A stretch of DNA of 64,000 bases, taken from the NCBI RefSeq assembly GCF_000002875.2, contig NC_009400.2, positions 313,840 through 377,839 on the forward strand, in the 5' to 3' direction. This DNA is from Leishmania infantum JPCM5. Taxonomy: Eukaryota > Euglenozoa > Kinetoplastea > Trypanosomatida > Trypanosomatidae. Position 1 is the stretch's first letter. Each line of letters begins with the position of its first letter. Position numbers and translations under genes: made by a program. The notes under the pieces are model-generated. The model saw only the letters and a list, made by a program, of their open reading frames with translations, had not been told where the DNA came from and did not search any database. Below, piece by piece: positions 41,038-51,765 of this stretch.

Positions 41038-43326
41038 GTGGCGTTCGCGTGCTGACGGAGAGGGTGTTTTGGCTGGCCATTGCGTCCTGAGGTGTGCCCG
41101 CTTTTTGTCTACACCTTTGTTCCCCCTCTCCGGCGTAGCGGCCTCCACGCCAACCTCGCAGACTTCGCTTTTCGCGCGCACTGGTTCTCTCGCTTACACT
41201 CACACCCATTCTTGCTCATCGTCGTATGCACAGACGGAGATGTCAGCCACAATTCTGAATGACAACAACAAATCAACAGCACCAGCACCGCTCCCCGATA
41301 GCCTTAGCGGCTTGTGTTTTGCGACTTTTTCCCTCGCCTCTCGCACAGTTTTTTTTTTGTGTTTGTTCTCTTCCGTGCCAACGTTAGGAGCCGATCTGTC
41401 TATTTCACACACGCGTACGTACGCACGTGCAGATGGGCACGCACACAAGCGCAGAGACACACACGCAGGGCACCGGAGAAACAGAGAGCGCACGACAACT
41501 ACGCACACACACGCACACAAACACACAGAGAGAAGCGCCTAGTCGGTCTTTGTGTTCGTTTTTGTTTCTTTTTTCCTCCCCCTTTTCCCTTCTTCTTGTG
41601 CGTCCCTTTCTCCTTCTGCCCACATGCTCTCTTCTGCCCCTCCTTCTGTCTACCTGGCTCGTGGACGCACACAGCTACAGACGCACGTCTTTGTGCACAA
41701 ACGTACGCAGACACGCGTCTCACGCGCTCATGGTAAGTCCTCCCCCTCATATGACCTCTGTAGTGTGATACGTTGTTCCTCTTTTCTTCTCGATTAGCTT
41801 CGACCTACGGTGTTTGATTGTTGCGTGTGACTGAGGGGATGCTTCTGCATAGTTGTGCATATCTGCGTATATATATGTGCCTATATGTGTAGAAACCAAT
41901 GAAAAGTGAGACATAGGGAGGCAAATAACACCCAACAAGGCGGAAGTTCCGGTCAGAGGTGCATGTGTTGTGTTCTCGGAGAGATACGGCGTTGGCTGTT
42001 GACGAGATTCAGTAGGAGTAGGGTCAAGGGTGTTGGTAGTAGTGGGCCAGACGTAAAGTGTCGAAGGATCGCAATCGTTTCGCTGTCTTCATGTGATACA
42101 CACATAACGCTTACCCGGTGCACCTCCGCTTTTTCTTTTCTGTGACGGGTACGTGCTTTTGCCCTCACGTCTGTCTTGTCTCGCTTCGTGCCAAGTCTTT
42201 CGTGCTTGTTCGTGTTCATGTGTGTCTGTGAGGACGCGTGCTGCTCTCCCATGCAGCTCTGTGCCATGTTATTCAGGACGAAGAAGAAGAAAAAAAACGT
42301 TTTCTCCCTTTTCGCTGTCTCGCTTTCTGTTGGCGGAGTATCTCTGTTCTACCACACACTTTGTTTACTTGTTGTTTTCTTGCCCGCAACCTCATTCCCT
42401 ACCGCAAGATGGTGCGCGAGTGAGGGCGTCCGTGTGTGGGTTCATCGACAACGGCAATCAAAACTAGTGGGGGCTATGCGGCTACAAACGAAAAGAAAAT
42501 CGAGCTGACACGCACAGCGATTTCAAAACAGGAGAGAGAGAGAGAGCGAGGTATCGGAGGGGGGAGGGGGGAAGAAGTCGCAGTAAAGGGCACCAGGTCC
42601 ACTAGAGATGGTGGTCGCACCTCTTCTTCCTGCTTTCTTTTCCACCACCTGACCAGCGCCACGCTCAAAGCTGGCATGCCTCCCGGGTGCCGACGCGCAT
42701 CTGAATCGCTTTTCTGATAGCTCCTTGGGCATTTCGGCTAACGCAGCTAGCGCAGACGCACTCCGTGGGTGTGTGTAGGTGGGTGGAGGTGGCGGGCGAG
42801 GCATAGCTCTGTTAGGGTACCAGCGGCCGAGAGGGGAGAGAAGGGTCCGTCGGGGGTGTCGCACCCCTTCCACCGTGCGTGGCATGAGCGCTTTCATAAG
42901 TCGCATCGCTTCTTCTTTCTCTCGCTTGCTTGTCGGTCTCGCCACCGTTTCAAACACACACACATACAGACACAAACGTTTGCACCGCCAAGGGTGGGGG
43001 GCACCGCTGAAACCCTCAGCAGCGCTAGACGGACTGCATAGTGTCAGCGGTTGTGGATCACTGAGACGAAGGCTTCTCCCCCCTCTCTTTACTTTTTCTA
43101 TCCCCCACAGTTGCGCCCTTTACCTCTCCACAGCACGCTTGCTATGTAATTAAGATGTGAAGGTCTCAAGGAGCTCTACGCGGATGGCATGCCGAATCTG
43201 CCTATCACGAGCCTCGTCTATCAGGAGAGCTGCGCTACTTCCAAGAAGGTGGCAGACCGGTCCTATTGAACCTCTCTATATTTTTTCAACGCAGCCTTTC
43301 TGCCATACGTCATGAGCTCAACTCTA

Positions 43327-43344
43327 CCCCCCCCCCCCCCCCCC
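43327..43344. repeat. Poly-C tract (18 C)
   Basis: Uninterrupted run of 18 C on the plus (sense) strand in the large intergenic region. Confidence 0.9.
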
Positions 43345-44986
43345 GTCACAGGCCCCCATCGCATGATGCAAAGAAGCCGTCGACACACGCCGGGGCAGCA
43401 ATGCACCGACTCAGCCATTTTGAGCGCAGCCCCTGCCTCAAGCTTCCCCCCCCCCACACACGCCTAAAAGCGCTTTTCTTTCTCTACCCCAACGCTGCTA
43501 TGATGGCAACCACCACCACAGTGTGTTGCGCATCGGCGGTCCGATTTCGCCACTTTGTAGGGACTCGAGCCTGTCTACAATTAGGCCCTTCTTTTGCGGC
43601 AGCGGGGCTGATACAGTTTCCATAAAATGATGAGAGTGGAGGATGCGCCGCACACGGCTGCCTACACCCGCAACGCACAGGAAGGCAAATTTGTGGAGGA
43701 CTGTCACTCACACCGAAAAGGAAAGACGCACATGTGCGGCAGTGTCCAACCCTGAGTCACCGCGGCACGGAGGGGACGACGCTCTTGCCCGACCTTTCTC
43801 TTCTTCGCCACTCCCTCTCACCTCGCTATCATCCCTTCTTACCCTTCTTTCACGTTCTCTGCCGAATCACGGACAAACCTCGACTACGACGCGTCAACAA
43901 CAACGAAAACTTGCACGACCGACGCCGGTGACCCGATACCCTACCAACGGTATCACCACACACATAAACACACATGTGTCACACATACACGCGAAGAGCT
44001 CAAAGGAAGCGACACTCTGTCTTGTTTCCTGGCGAAATCATAGAGCTTCATCGACGACTTCCTCCTCCCTCCTCCTCTTGTATCGCCCTGCTTCACATCT
44101 CTCCGTTCTCCCTTTTTTTTGTACTCTCTCTTTTTACGTATTTGTTTTCGCTCCCTTTGGATAGACGGACGAAAGCCACTCTTGCCCCCTTTCCTATCCC
44201 CCTTCCACCACCGCCACTCCCGTCGCCCTTTTCCTGCCTTTCGCACCCCTTCCTTCACTGGAATTTTATCATTGTGTGTCGTGCGCTTATTTATGTTTAT
44301 TTGTTTTTCTTCGTTCTACCGCCCTCTCTGTCTCTCTGTGTGTGCAGTAACATACGCCGATGCTTGAGCACAGGTGATTCAACGGAAAAAAAACAAGCGA
44401 AGGAAAACACCACACGCGTCGCTCTTCCGCTGTGGAAACTTTCTCTATCTCTGCACGTGCTGTGTCGGTCTCGCGCGCACACATACACAGCAGCAGCGGC
44501 AGCGAAACACGGCGGTTAAACCCAGGGAAAAGAAAGCGGGTTTATCATCGACGACAGCGTGCGCACAGGCATACGTATACGTTCACAGAAAAGAGAAAAG
44601 CGGGCTCATCTTCTCATAGACACTTGAAAAAGAGGAAAGGGCCAAATCGGGAGAGTGAGTGGGGCATTGAAGAGAGCACAAGCGGAGACAGACTCGAGGA
44701 GCTGCAGAGAAGTGAGCGACAAGAGCAGTATCGGCAGCGGCAGTGAGGGACTGTTTTCGTTTTGGTGTGTTTAGCATATCTTTCTACCCTTTTGTGTTTT
44801 CGCTGAGCGAGCGAGAATCGGGATTCAGGGATCGCAAGGAGCGAAAAAGGGTCCTACGCTTGCATGTGTTGGCGCCTTCGACAACTATCGTCAGTGCGCG
44901 TTCGTTTTCCTTCTTCAGTCACTTTTTTCGTGTTCATTACATCCGTTCGCTTCATTGGTTCACTGCCTTGTCTCTCTTCGTTGTGT

Positions 44987-44988
44987 AG
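44987..44988 (+). promoter_or_regulatory. Candidate trans-splice acceptor for coiled-coil gene
   Basis: CT-rich tract TTGTCTCTCTTCGTTGTGT followed by AG, 118 bases before the ATG at 45106. Confidence 0.5.
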
Positions 44989-45105
44989 GGGCTGTCTTGC
45001 ACTCCTCATCTCTTCCACACTTCTGGCCGGCACGAAGAAACATAGAAAGCGTCTCTTTCCCTCCTCACGGACCCCCCCTTTGCCCCTCCGCGTGTGTGTG
45101 TGTAT

Positions 45106-48100
45106 ATGCCCGTGCTGGAGATGTCGGAGCGCCGTGGTACGTCGTCTGTGAAGCTGGCGCCGCCTGTGCCGTCGCCATCTCCATCGCGCGATGAAGCGAG
45201 CGTCCATGATGCACTGAAGGACGGAAAGTTTAGCGCAGAGGGGACCATCGCATCTGTGTCCACGACGGGGTCGTCGACGCCGAACACGAATAACGTGGCC
45301 GCTGCGGCCCGCGACGACTCAGAAGGTGTTACGACTTCGTCGCCGAGCAACCCAGCCGGGTCTGCGGGTCGCGGGGCGAGCGTGAATTCGCAAAGCGAGG
45401 CTTGCCTCACTCCCTCAGCGCATGTGCAGCCAGTGCAGTTCACCTCACCTGAGAGGCTCAGCGTTGCAGGCAGTGCGGCTGCAGAGCTGGGGGGCGACGA
45501 GGTGCTACCGCCTCTCGCGAACAGCCCCGTGCAACACTCGCAGAAGACGACTGAGGCTTCTGGCGCCAAGAGAAACGCGCCTCCGGCCGACGAGGAGCTT
45601 GTGGATTCTGCTCCCCGATCGCCCTTCCGGCGTGGCGCCAGTCACGCCAACGGAGCTGAAGATCTCATGCCGAGGGATCGCTTGGTTGCCTCAGCCGCCG
45701 CTACCGCTGATCGCGGTGCTGCGCAGGGTACCAACACCTTTCACCCTAGCGCAGGCAGTCCCCACAACTTTACAGTCGGCTTCAACGATTCGCCATTGAA
45801 CGGGGCGCGACAGGCTGAGGGTCGCGCACGGGCTACTTGTGCTGCTGGGCCCCTGCCACGGTGCCACATCAGTGGTGTCAGCCCTGTGCAGGACACTGCT
45901 TCCTCCATGCCTCGCCCGCCGGGAGGCTACGCTTCAGGCGGTGCCGCACCGCGCACTTTTTCCTCTGAGTCCACCTTCTACGACCAGCGCCTCAGCGCTG
46001 CGGCGACAACGTCACCAGCCGGTATGAACAGCTCCGGCTACACGCCTTCTCAGCGTTCCTTGGTGCAGTACGTCGCGCCTCCTGGCGACACGGCGACTCC
46101 GTCGTACGGTTGCCGCGATCCCGCAACCGGCAGTGATGCCGGCTACAGTCCTAGCCGCCACGCGGAAATCCGCGCGATGCTCATCACAGCGGAGCGTGAG
46201 CTGGCCGATATGCGCGAGGAGTGTGCGAAGCGTGGAATGAGGGCTGATACACTCGAGGCTGCGCTGGATCGAGAGCGTGCAAATCTGCGTGCGCTGCGTG
46301 ACCGCTACGCCGACGAGGCCGCTGCCGCCCGCGAAGAACACGAGGCGCAAACCCGGCAGCTGCGCGATCAGCTGCACGTGCTCAAGGTGGTCTCCGAGAA
46401 CGCGATGGCTGAGAAGAGCAAGGCGGCCGAGGACGCAACGCGACGCAAGAAGGAGCTGTTGGAGCTGCTGGATCGCGAGCGGGAGGAGAAGAGCTACATT
46501 ATGGCAGACTACCGCGAACAAACAGAGTCGCTGATCGCAGAGCAAGGACGCGAGATCACGTATCTGCGCGGCGCTCTCGACAAGCTCAAGGGCGAGTACG
46601 ACGACTTAGCGAAACAGCACCAGGTGGTGGAGGAGGAGCTGGAGGGGTTGCAAGAGAAGGTGGAGAACGTCACGGCGCAGCTCGACAAGGAGCGGTCGGA
46701 CGCCGCCAGCAAGACGAAGGACCTGCAGGCCAACATGCAGCAGGAATGCCAAGCCCTCACCGAGCAGCTCGCCGCGATGCAGGAGCAGCTGCAGAGGGCT
46801 GCCACCCAGCACGCGGCCAAGCAGCAGGCTCTCACCGATCAGCTGCAGAAAGGCGAGGAGAAGCAGCGTGTCACCGAGGAGGAGTACCAGTACACACTCG
46901 ACACGCTCAAGCAGGCGTACCGCCGCGACACAGACAGTTTGCGAGAGGAGCTGAATCGCCTAAAGGAGACGCACGGCAAACAAGAGGAGGAGCTGCGCCA
47001 TGACTTGGAGAAGGCTGCGAGGAGGGAGAGCAAGTCCGTCGAGGCTCTGCGGCAGGCGCTGGAGCAAGCGCGTCAGGAGAAGGAGCTGAGCGTGGAGGAC
47101 AGCTTCAAGCAGCGTGAGGTGCTGCAACGCCAGCACCGTGACAAGGTAGCAGCTCTTCAGAAGGAGCTCGACGCGACGGTACAGCAGCTGACAGAGGAGC
47201 GTGAGGCACGCAAGGACCGTGAGGCGGATGTGGAGGTGCTGCGGGTGCGCGCGGACAACCTGGAAAAGGCAAACCAGCGCCTCTCCAACGAACTGGAGAC
47301 GATCCAGGCAGACCAGCGCAGTCGGGAGCGGTCGACAGAGCAGGCGCACCAAGCCGCCGTAGAGGCAATGCGGACGAAGCTTCGCACGGCACTTACCGAT
47401 CTGGGCTACGCGCAGGATCAGCTGACGCAGCAGGCGGCCGATGCGCAGCAGCTGCGTGACGAACTAGCGAAGCGCACCAGCGCTCTCGAGGCGGCGAAGG
47501 AGAAGATAGTTGTGTTGGAAAGAGCCTCTGCGGACGAGCTCGGCAAGGCGAAGGACACGGCAGTGCAGCGGGAGAAGGAGGCTGCTCAAGTCATCACACA
47601 GCTGCGCACCAGCAAGACGCAGCTGGAGGCGGCATGCGAGCAGCTGGAGCGGCAGCTGAGAGAGACGGAGGGCCGAGTGCAGGGCACGACCAAGCAGGTC
47701 AACGAAGAGCGCCGTTCACTGGAGGAAGCAAACCGCAGACTGCAGGATGCTCGTGTTGAGGTGGAGGACTTGCGCGCGGTCGTGAATCACGAACGGGAGC
47801 GTGGCACCTTTCTCCAGGAAGAAAAGCGACAGGTGGAGCGTCAGCTCGCCGAGGAGAAGCTCTATCGCGAGGAGCTCGAGAACCAATTACACATGGCAGA
47901 GCGGAGGCTGCAGGAGCAGCAGCAGGACCACGCTCGCCAGCTGCAGCAGATGGAGGGAAAGCTGGAGGAGCAGGTGCAGCGGCACCACGCGGAGCTGGCG
48001 GCTTCCCGCATTGCGGCCGAGCAGGTACGCGGTGAGGTCGGTCGCGCGCGAGAGGCGATTGTGGAGAAGGAGACGGCGTTGCAGCAGATGCGGGAGGAAG

Positions 48101-48582
48101 TGGGGCGGCTGCATCGCGAGGCCGCTATGCGCGAAGGTGGGCTGCAAGAGGAAATGGAGGATCTTCGGGAGGCGCACGAGGTGGAGATACGCCGTATGGA
48201 TGAGCTTCTGAACGGGCTGCGCAGCGACTTGGCCAAGTCACAGGCCACGTGCACCCAATATCAACGAGAGCTCTCACAGATGCACCAAAACTCGGCCGGC
48301 GCGCGATCGGACTTGGAGATGGCACTGGAGCAGGCTGATGCGGCTCGGGCAAAGCTGCTGGAGGATGCCAAGTACAGGGAGCAGCTGAATCAGGAGCTGC
48401 AGGGGACAGTGCGTCTGCTGAGCTCCCGACTCACATCAAACGAAGAGGAGGTGCGCCGGATGCAGGAGGAGCTGGCAGACACGAATAAACGAATTCAAGA
48501 CGCCCACACGCTGATTGGCCGCAAGGATGCGGCAATCGGGCAGTTGAACGCAAAGTTGCGCGCGTACGAGTCGCGCCACTGA
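45106..48582 (+). CDS. Long coiled-coil protein
   Basis: 1158 residues from ATG 45106 (MPVLEMSERRG); a second ATG five codons on (45121) is equally possible. Residues 1 to ~345 are Ser/Pro/Ala/Gly-rich and probably disordered. From about residue 350 (AEIRAMLITAERELADMREE) to the end the sequence is an almost unbroken heptad-like coiled coil, very rich in Glu, Gln, Arg, Lys, Leu and Ala, with no proline. That predicts a rod of roughly 800 residues, around 120 nm if continuous. Proteins of this type in trypanosomatids are commonly cytoskeletal (basal body, flagellum attachment zone, kinetochore or Golgi tethers), but no targeting or calcium-binding motif decides between these. Function unknown. 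Confidence 0.88.
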   Translation: MPVLEMSERRGTSSVKLAPPVPSPSPSRDEASVHDALKDGKFSAEGTIASVSTTGSSTPNTNNVAAAARDDSEGVTTSSPSNPAGSAGRGASVNSQSEACLTPSAHVQPVQFTSPERLSVAGSAAAELGGDEVLPPLANSPVQHSQKTTEASGAKRNAPPADEELVDSAPRSPFRRGASHANGAEDLMPRDRLVASAAATADRGAAQGTNTFHPSAGSPHNFTVGFNDSPLNGARQAEGRARATCAAGPLPRCHISGVSPVQDTASSMPRPPGGYASGGAAPRTFSSESTFYDQRLSAAATTSPAGMNSSGYTPSQRSLVQYVAPPGDTATPSYGCRDPATGSDAGYSPSRHAEIRAMLITAERELADMREECAKRGMRADTLEAALDRERANLRALRDRYADEAAAAREEHEAQTRQLRDQLHVLKVVSENAMAEKSKAAEDATRRKKELLELLDREREEKSYIMADYREQTESLIAEQGREITYLRGALDKLKGEYDDLAKQHQVVEEELEGLQEKVENVTAQLDKERSDAASKTKDLQANMQQECQALTEQLAAMQEQLQRAATQHAAKQQALTDQLQKGEEKQRVTEEEYQYTLDTLKQAYRRDTDSLREELNRLKETHGKQEEELRHDLEKAARRESKSVEALRQALEQARQEKELSVEDSFKQREVLQRQHRDKVAALQKELDATVQQLTEEREARKDREADVEVLRVRADNLEKANQRLSNELETIQADQRSRERSTEQAHQAAVEAMRTKLRTALTDLGYAQDQLTQQAADAQQLRDELAKRTSALEAAKEKIVVLERASADELGKAKDTAVQREKEAAQVITQLRTSKTQLEAACEQLERQLRETEGRVQGTTKQVNEERRSLEEANRRLQDARVEVEDLRAVVNHERERGTFLQEEKRQVERQLAEEKLYREELENQLHMAERRLQEQQQDHARQLQQMEGKLEEQVQRHHAELAASRIAAEQVRGEVGRAREAIVEKETALQQMREEVGRLHREAAMREGGLQEEMEDLREAHEVEIRRMDELLNGLRSDLAKSQATCTQYQRELSQMHQNSAGARSDLEMALEQADAARAKLLEDAKYREQLNQELQGTVRLLSSRLTSNEEEVRRMQEELADTNKRIQDAHTLIGRKDAAIGQLNAKLRAYESRH

Positions 48583-50622
48583 GACCCCGTAGGTTTCATG
48601 GCGCGTATGTGTGTGCCGAAGTATTCACGCGCCGTGAGGGGATCAGCTGCTTTTTCTTTCGTGTCGTCTCCATTCGTGACATGTGCTAGACAAAAACAAC
48701 GGTGAAGGCCCAAGGGAAGAAGAGGAGAGGGAGAGGCTAGGGGAAGGCAAGGTGGCGTGTAGATGCGCTTTACAGCGGACATGCGTGTGATGCGAGACGC
48801 GGCTTCCTCCTTCCTGAACTTGTCCTCGCGCGAATTATGTTTTCCTCTTTACCGTGTGTCCGCTGATCGTCTTTTTCTTCCTGTCCCTCTCCGCAGCTAG
48901 TTCTCACCTTTTTGTGGTGTTATGGCTGCTGTAGCCGCTCCGATGCGTGTGCGTGTGCTTGGGCACTCGATAGACATATAAAGGACAACGGAAAGTTGTG
49001 TATCAGCGCCCCCTCCCCCGACTCTCATTCACCTCACTACAGGCATGAAGGTGCGTAGGAGATCCTCCCTTTGTGTGTGTGTGTGTGTGCACGCGGACTG
49101 GTGTGCGCTCGAGGGATCCGGTTTCGCATGACGCTGTTGTAGCGCAAACACTAGACGTATGAGAGCTTCCTCCCCTTCCCGCTTGCACTCCCTTCACGGT
49201 CGTCATCACCTTCGCTGATGGCCGTCGGTGATCGGATGCGTAGAGCTGCGCCAGGTAGAGGAGGGGAAACGCGTGATACATCTGATGTGGCCGCAGATCC
49301 ACTTGTTTTGTCTTCCTACACCTCTACGCCGAGGCCGAAACGCGGTTAACGCTCCAAACAGTTATGGACGAAGCATGGGAATGACCCGCGGGCAGCTCGA
49401 CCTCATCCTGCTCCTCTGAACCCTTCCCTGATTAACATGCCATGATATCGCTCCCCCTCGTTCTCTTTCTCCTTGGCCGCGCGCACGCCCACGCACATAT
49501 TAGCACACGACTGCGGTTGCTTGCAACGCACCGTGCCCCGTACCAGCTTTCTCCCTCTCTGTCTCCATAAAGTCTGTGTGTACTTCCGGGCGGCGTATTC
49601 ATCAACATACGCCCAAACCCCCCTCCCCTCCTCTTCAAATACAGGCGCACGAGCGTACATGCAACATCTCGTACCCCCCTTTCCAATACAGCTCTCCCAC
49701 TCCTTCTTTTTTCTTGAGAGACAAGCAAACAACAAGACAGACAGACAGACCCCCCCCCCCCCACACACACACATACCACTGAGCTGGAACACTTGGTTTT
49801 AGGCTGTAGAAGGTGCTGCTCTCCCGTCTCGTTCAAGGTTTCCTTTCTTGCCCTCCCCTTGACACCGTCCCACCCCCTTTTTCCCGCTGTTTCCCCTCTT
49901 CTCTTTCCGACGTTGGCCTTGTGAATCGCCGCTGCGCTTCCGTTGGATGGTTTGCCTTTTTCTCCCTCTGCCGTGCTGGTTGCCCTTGTGCTTGTCTTGT
50001 TGCCGCGTACACGTTGACCGTATTTTTGATTTATCCTTTCCTTTTCATCTTCCTTCCCTTTTCTATTTATTTATTTCGACAAACGAGGGGGGAGGGGGCG
50101 ACACAAAACAGACAAAAGGGGAAGAGAAGCGGCACCCTTGATTCCTCCCGTGGGCATTCTTATTGCTATCATATATCTATAATATATCTATCTGTATATA
50201 TATAAATATATCCCTCCCTCCCTCTCTCCATTTGTTTATATATATATTCTCGGTGGTTCACTTCTCCCTCTCTTTCTATTGGTTTGGCTTTCACATTCTT
50301 CTTTAGCCGCTTCCATCTTGCGTATATATGTCAAACTTGTTTCTTCTGTTTTTCTCTTTTTTTCTGCTTCGCCTGATCTTCCTTTCGCTTTCTCGCTTAC
50401 TCGACCCAGCCCGCTGGAGGAGGAGACTGCGTTCCGACTGGAGCGCTGGCGCCTGCTTGCGTGTTGTAGAGTGCAAGCGAGCGGTTCTGCTGAATCTGCG
50501 TCCTTCTGTGAGTACTTCCCCCCATCGCTCCTTCTGCTCTCTCACTCTCCACGGAGCGTCCCCGAAGTCCCCCCCTTCTCCCTAACTGACAAACGCACAG
50601 AAGGTGCCTCAGCCGCAGAAAG

Positions 50623-50624
<2 letters not shown>

Positions 50625-50667
<43 letters not shown>
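50625..50667. repeat. CA/GT microsatellite (43 bases)
   Basis: Uninterrupted AC dinucleotide repeat on the plus strand, intergenic upstream of the CRK gene. Confidence 0.95.
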
Positions 50668-50670
<3 letters not shown>

Positions 50671-51454
50671 GCGCCCACGGAGGGTGTAAGCGCCGGTGTT
50701 CGGTAGTCGATCAACCAAATACCTTTCCGTCTTCCCTTTTATTGGATAATACCGTTCGTGTGCTTTATTATTATTATTAGTACATAAATCTATTTTTGTG
50801 CACTTGCATTCGCGCTTGTATGTGTGCATACGTGTGTGTACGTCAGCTCCCCCCCACCTCCCACTCTCTCCTTCTCTGTACGCTCATGAAAATAATCCTG
50901 GCCGCCGCCACCTGTCACTTTTTTTTTGTTCTGCCCCCTCCCCTCTCCCCCCTCCGATCTTCGTAGGTCGGCTTCTGTTTGATGTGACCTGCCGTGTTGC
51001 CGCGGCCTTTTTTTTTCTGCCGGTTTCGGTGTTCGTCTTTCGCTGCTGCTCTTTTTGTTTGTATGCAAGATTAGTTTCCATCTGCCCCCTCCCCCCACAC
51101 ACACTTTTCCCCTCGCCTTCCTTGGCCTCCTTGTTTCCATCTTGCACTGTTTTTCTGCTTTGTGTTTTCTTCTTCGCCTCTCACGCACGTTGCCCTTGTT
51201 GCTGCCTGTGGCATCTCCTCTGCTCCGTGAACGGAGCAAGAAGGAAAGTTGCTGGTCTGCTTTCGAGGGCGTACGCATTCTCCTTATTTGTTGTTGTTAT
51301 CATTATTATTTTTTTTTTGTTTCTTGGTAGCTGTTCAGCATTTTCGCTGGGAGACGCACATCTTAATCGACTCGACGACTCCCTACGAGTAACCCGACGG
51401 TAGCGAGCAGCAGCGAAGCCAACGCACACGCACGTCTCTCTGCACACGCGAGTG

Positions 51455-51455
<1 letters not shown>

Positions 51456-51502
<47 letters not shown>
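51456..51502. repeat. CA/GT microsatellite (about 47 bases)
   Basis: Uninterrupted CA dinucleotide repeat on the plus strand about 265 bases upstream of the CRK start. Confidence 0.95.
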
Positions 51503-51504
<2 letters not shown>

Positions 51505-51646
51505 CTGGGGACGGGCGGGTCAGAGGTCTTAGACGACGAAATTTGCCCGATTATCACAGACGCCACCCTTTGTCGGCGGAAGGTGAGGTGCTTTCTCGAG
51601 TAGGGAGCGGGGCTTCCTCACCATCGCGGCATTCCCCACTCTCTGC

Positions 51647-51648
51647 AG
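51647..51648 (+). promoter_or_regulatory. Candidate trans-splice acceptor for CRK gene
   Basis: Sequence CCCCACTCTCTGCAG; the AG lies 118 bases before the ATG at 51766. Confidence 0.5.
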
Positions 51649-51765
51649 TCCTCTCGCACCACCTCTGAGCTGTGGTTTCGGGGGTAAAGTGTGGGCGCAC
51701 GCACTGCGTTTCCACCAACGATTTAGTAGCACGAAAGCCCGTCAAAGCCTGGTCGGTGCCGAAAA

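Larger units (their letters stand above)
41038..45105. other. Large intergenic region (4.1 kb)
   Basis: No convincing gene on either strand. Short frames are translations of CA-, CT- and C-rich repeats. Visible elements are CA-rich sequence at 41440-41530, an 18-base poly-C at 43327-43344, several pyrimidine tracts, and a likely acceptor at 44987-44988 for the coiled-coil gene. A non-coding RNA could be missed by eye. Confidence 0.5.
48583..51765. other. Large intergenic region (3.2 kb) with microsatellites
   Basis: No supported gene. It holds a TA-rich stretch (about 50165-50250), poly-C at about 49751-49762, two long CA repeats (separate entries), TTA repeats near 50766-50780, and several CT tracts. 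Open frames are repeat translations. Confidence 0.6.

Noticed and set aside
50798..51403. 201-codon plus-strand frame
   Set aside because: Cys/Phe/Leu/Ser-rich translation of CT tracts, within the 5' region of the CRK gene.
50625..51502. CA arrays considered as a CRISPR-like or tandem-repeat array
   Set aside because: Simple dinucleotide microsatellites without spacers, ordinary for this type of genome.
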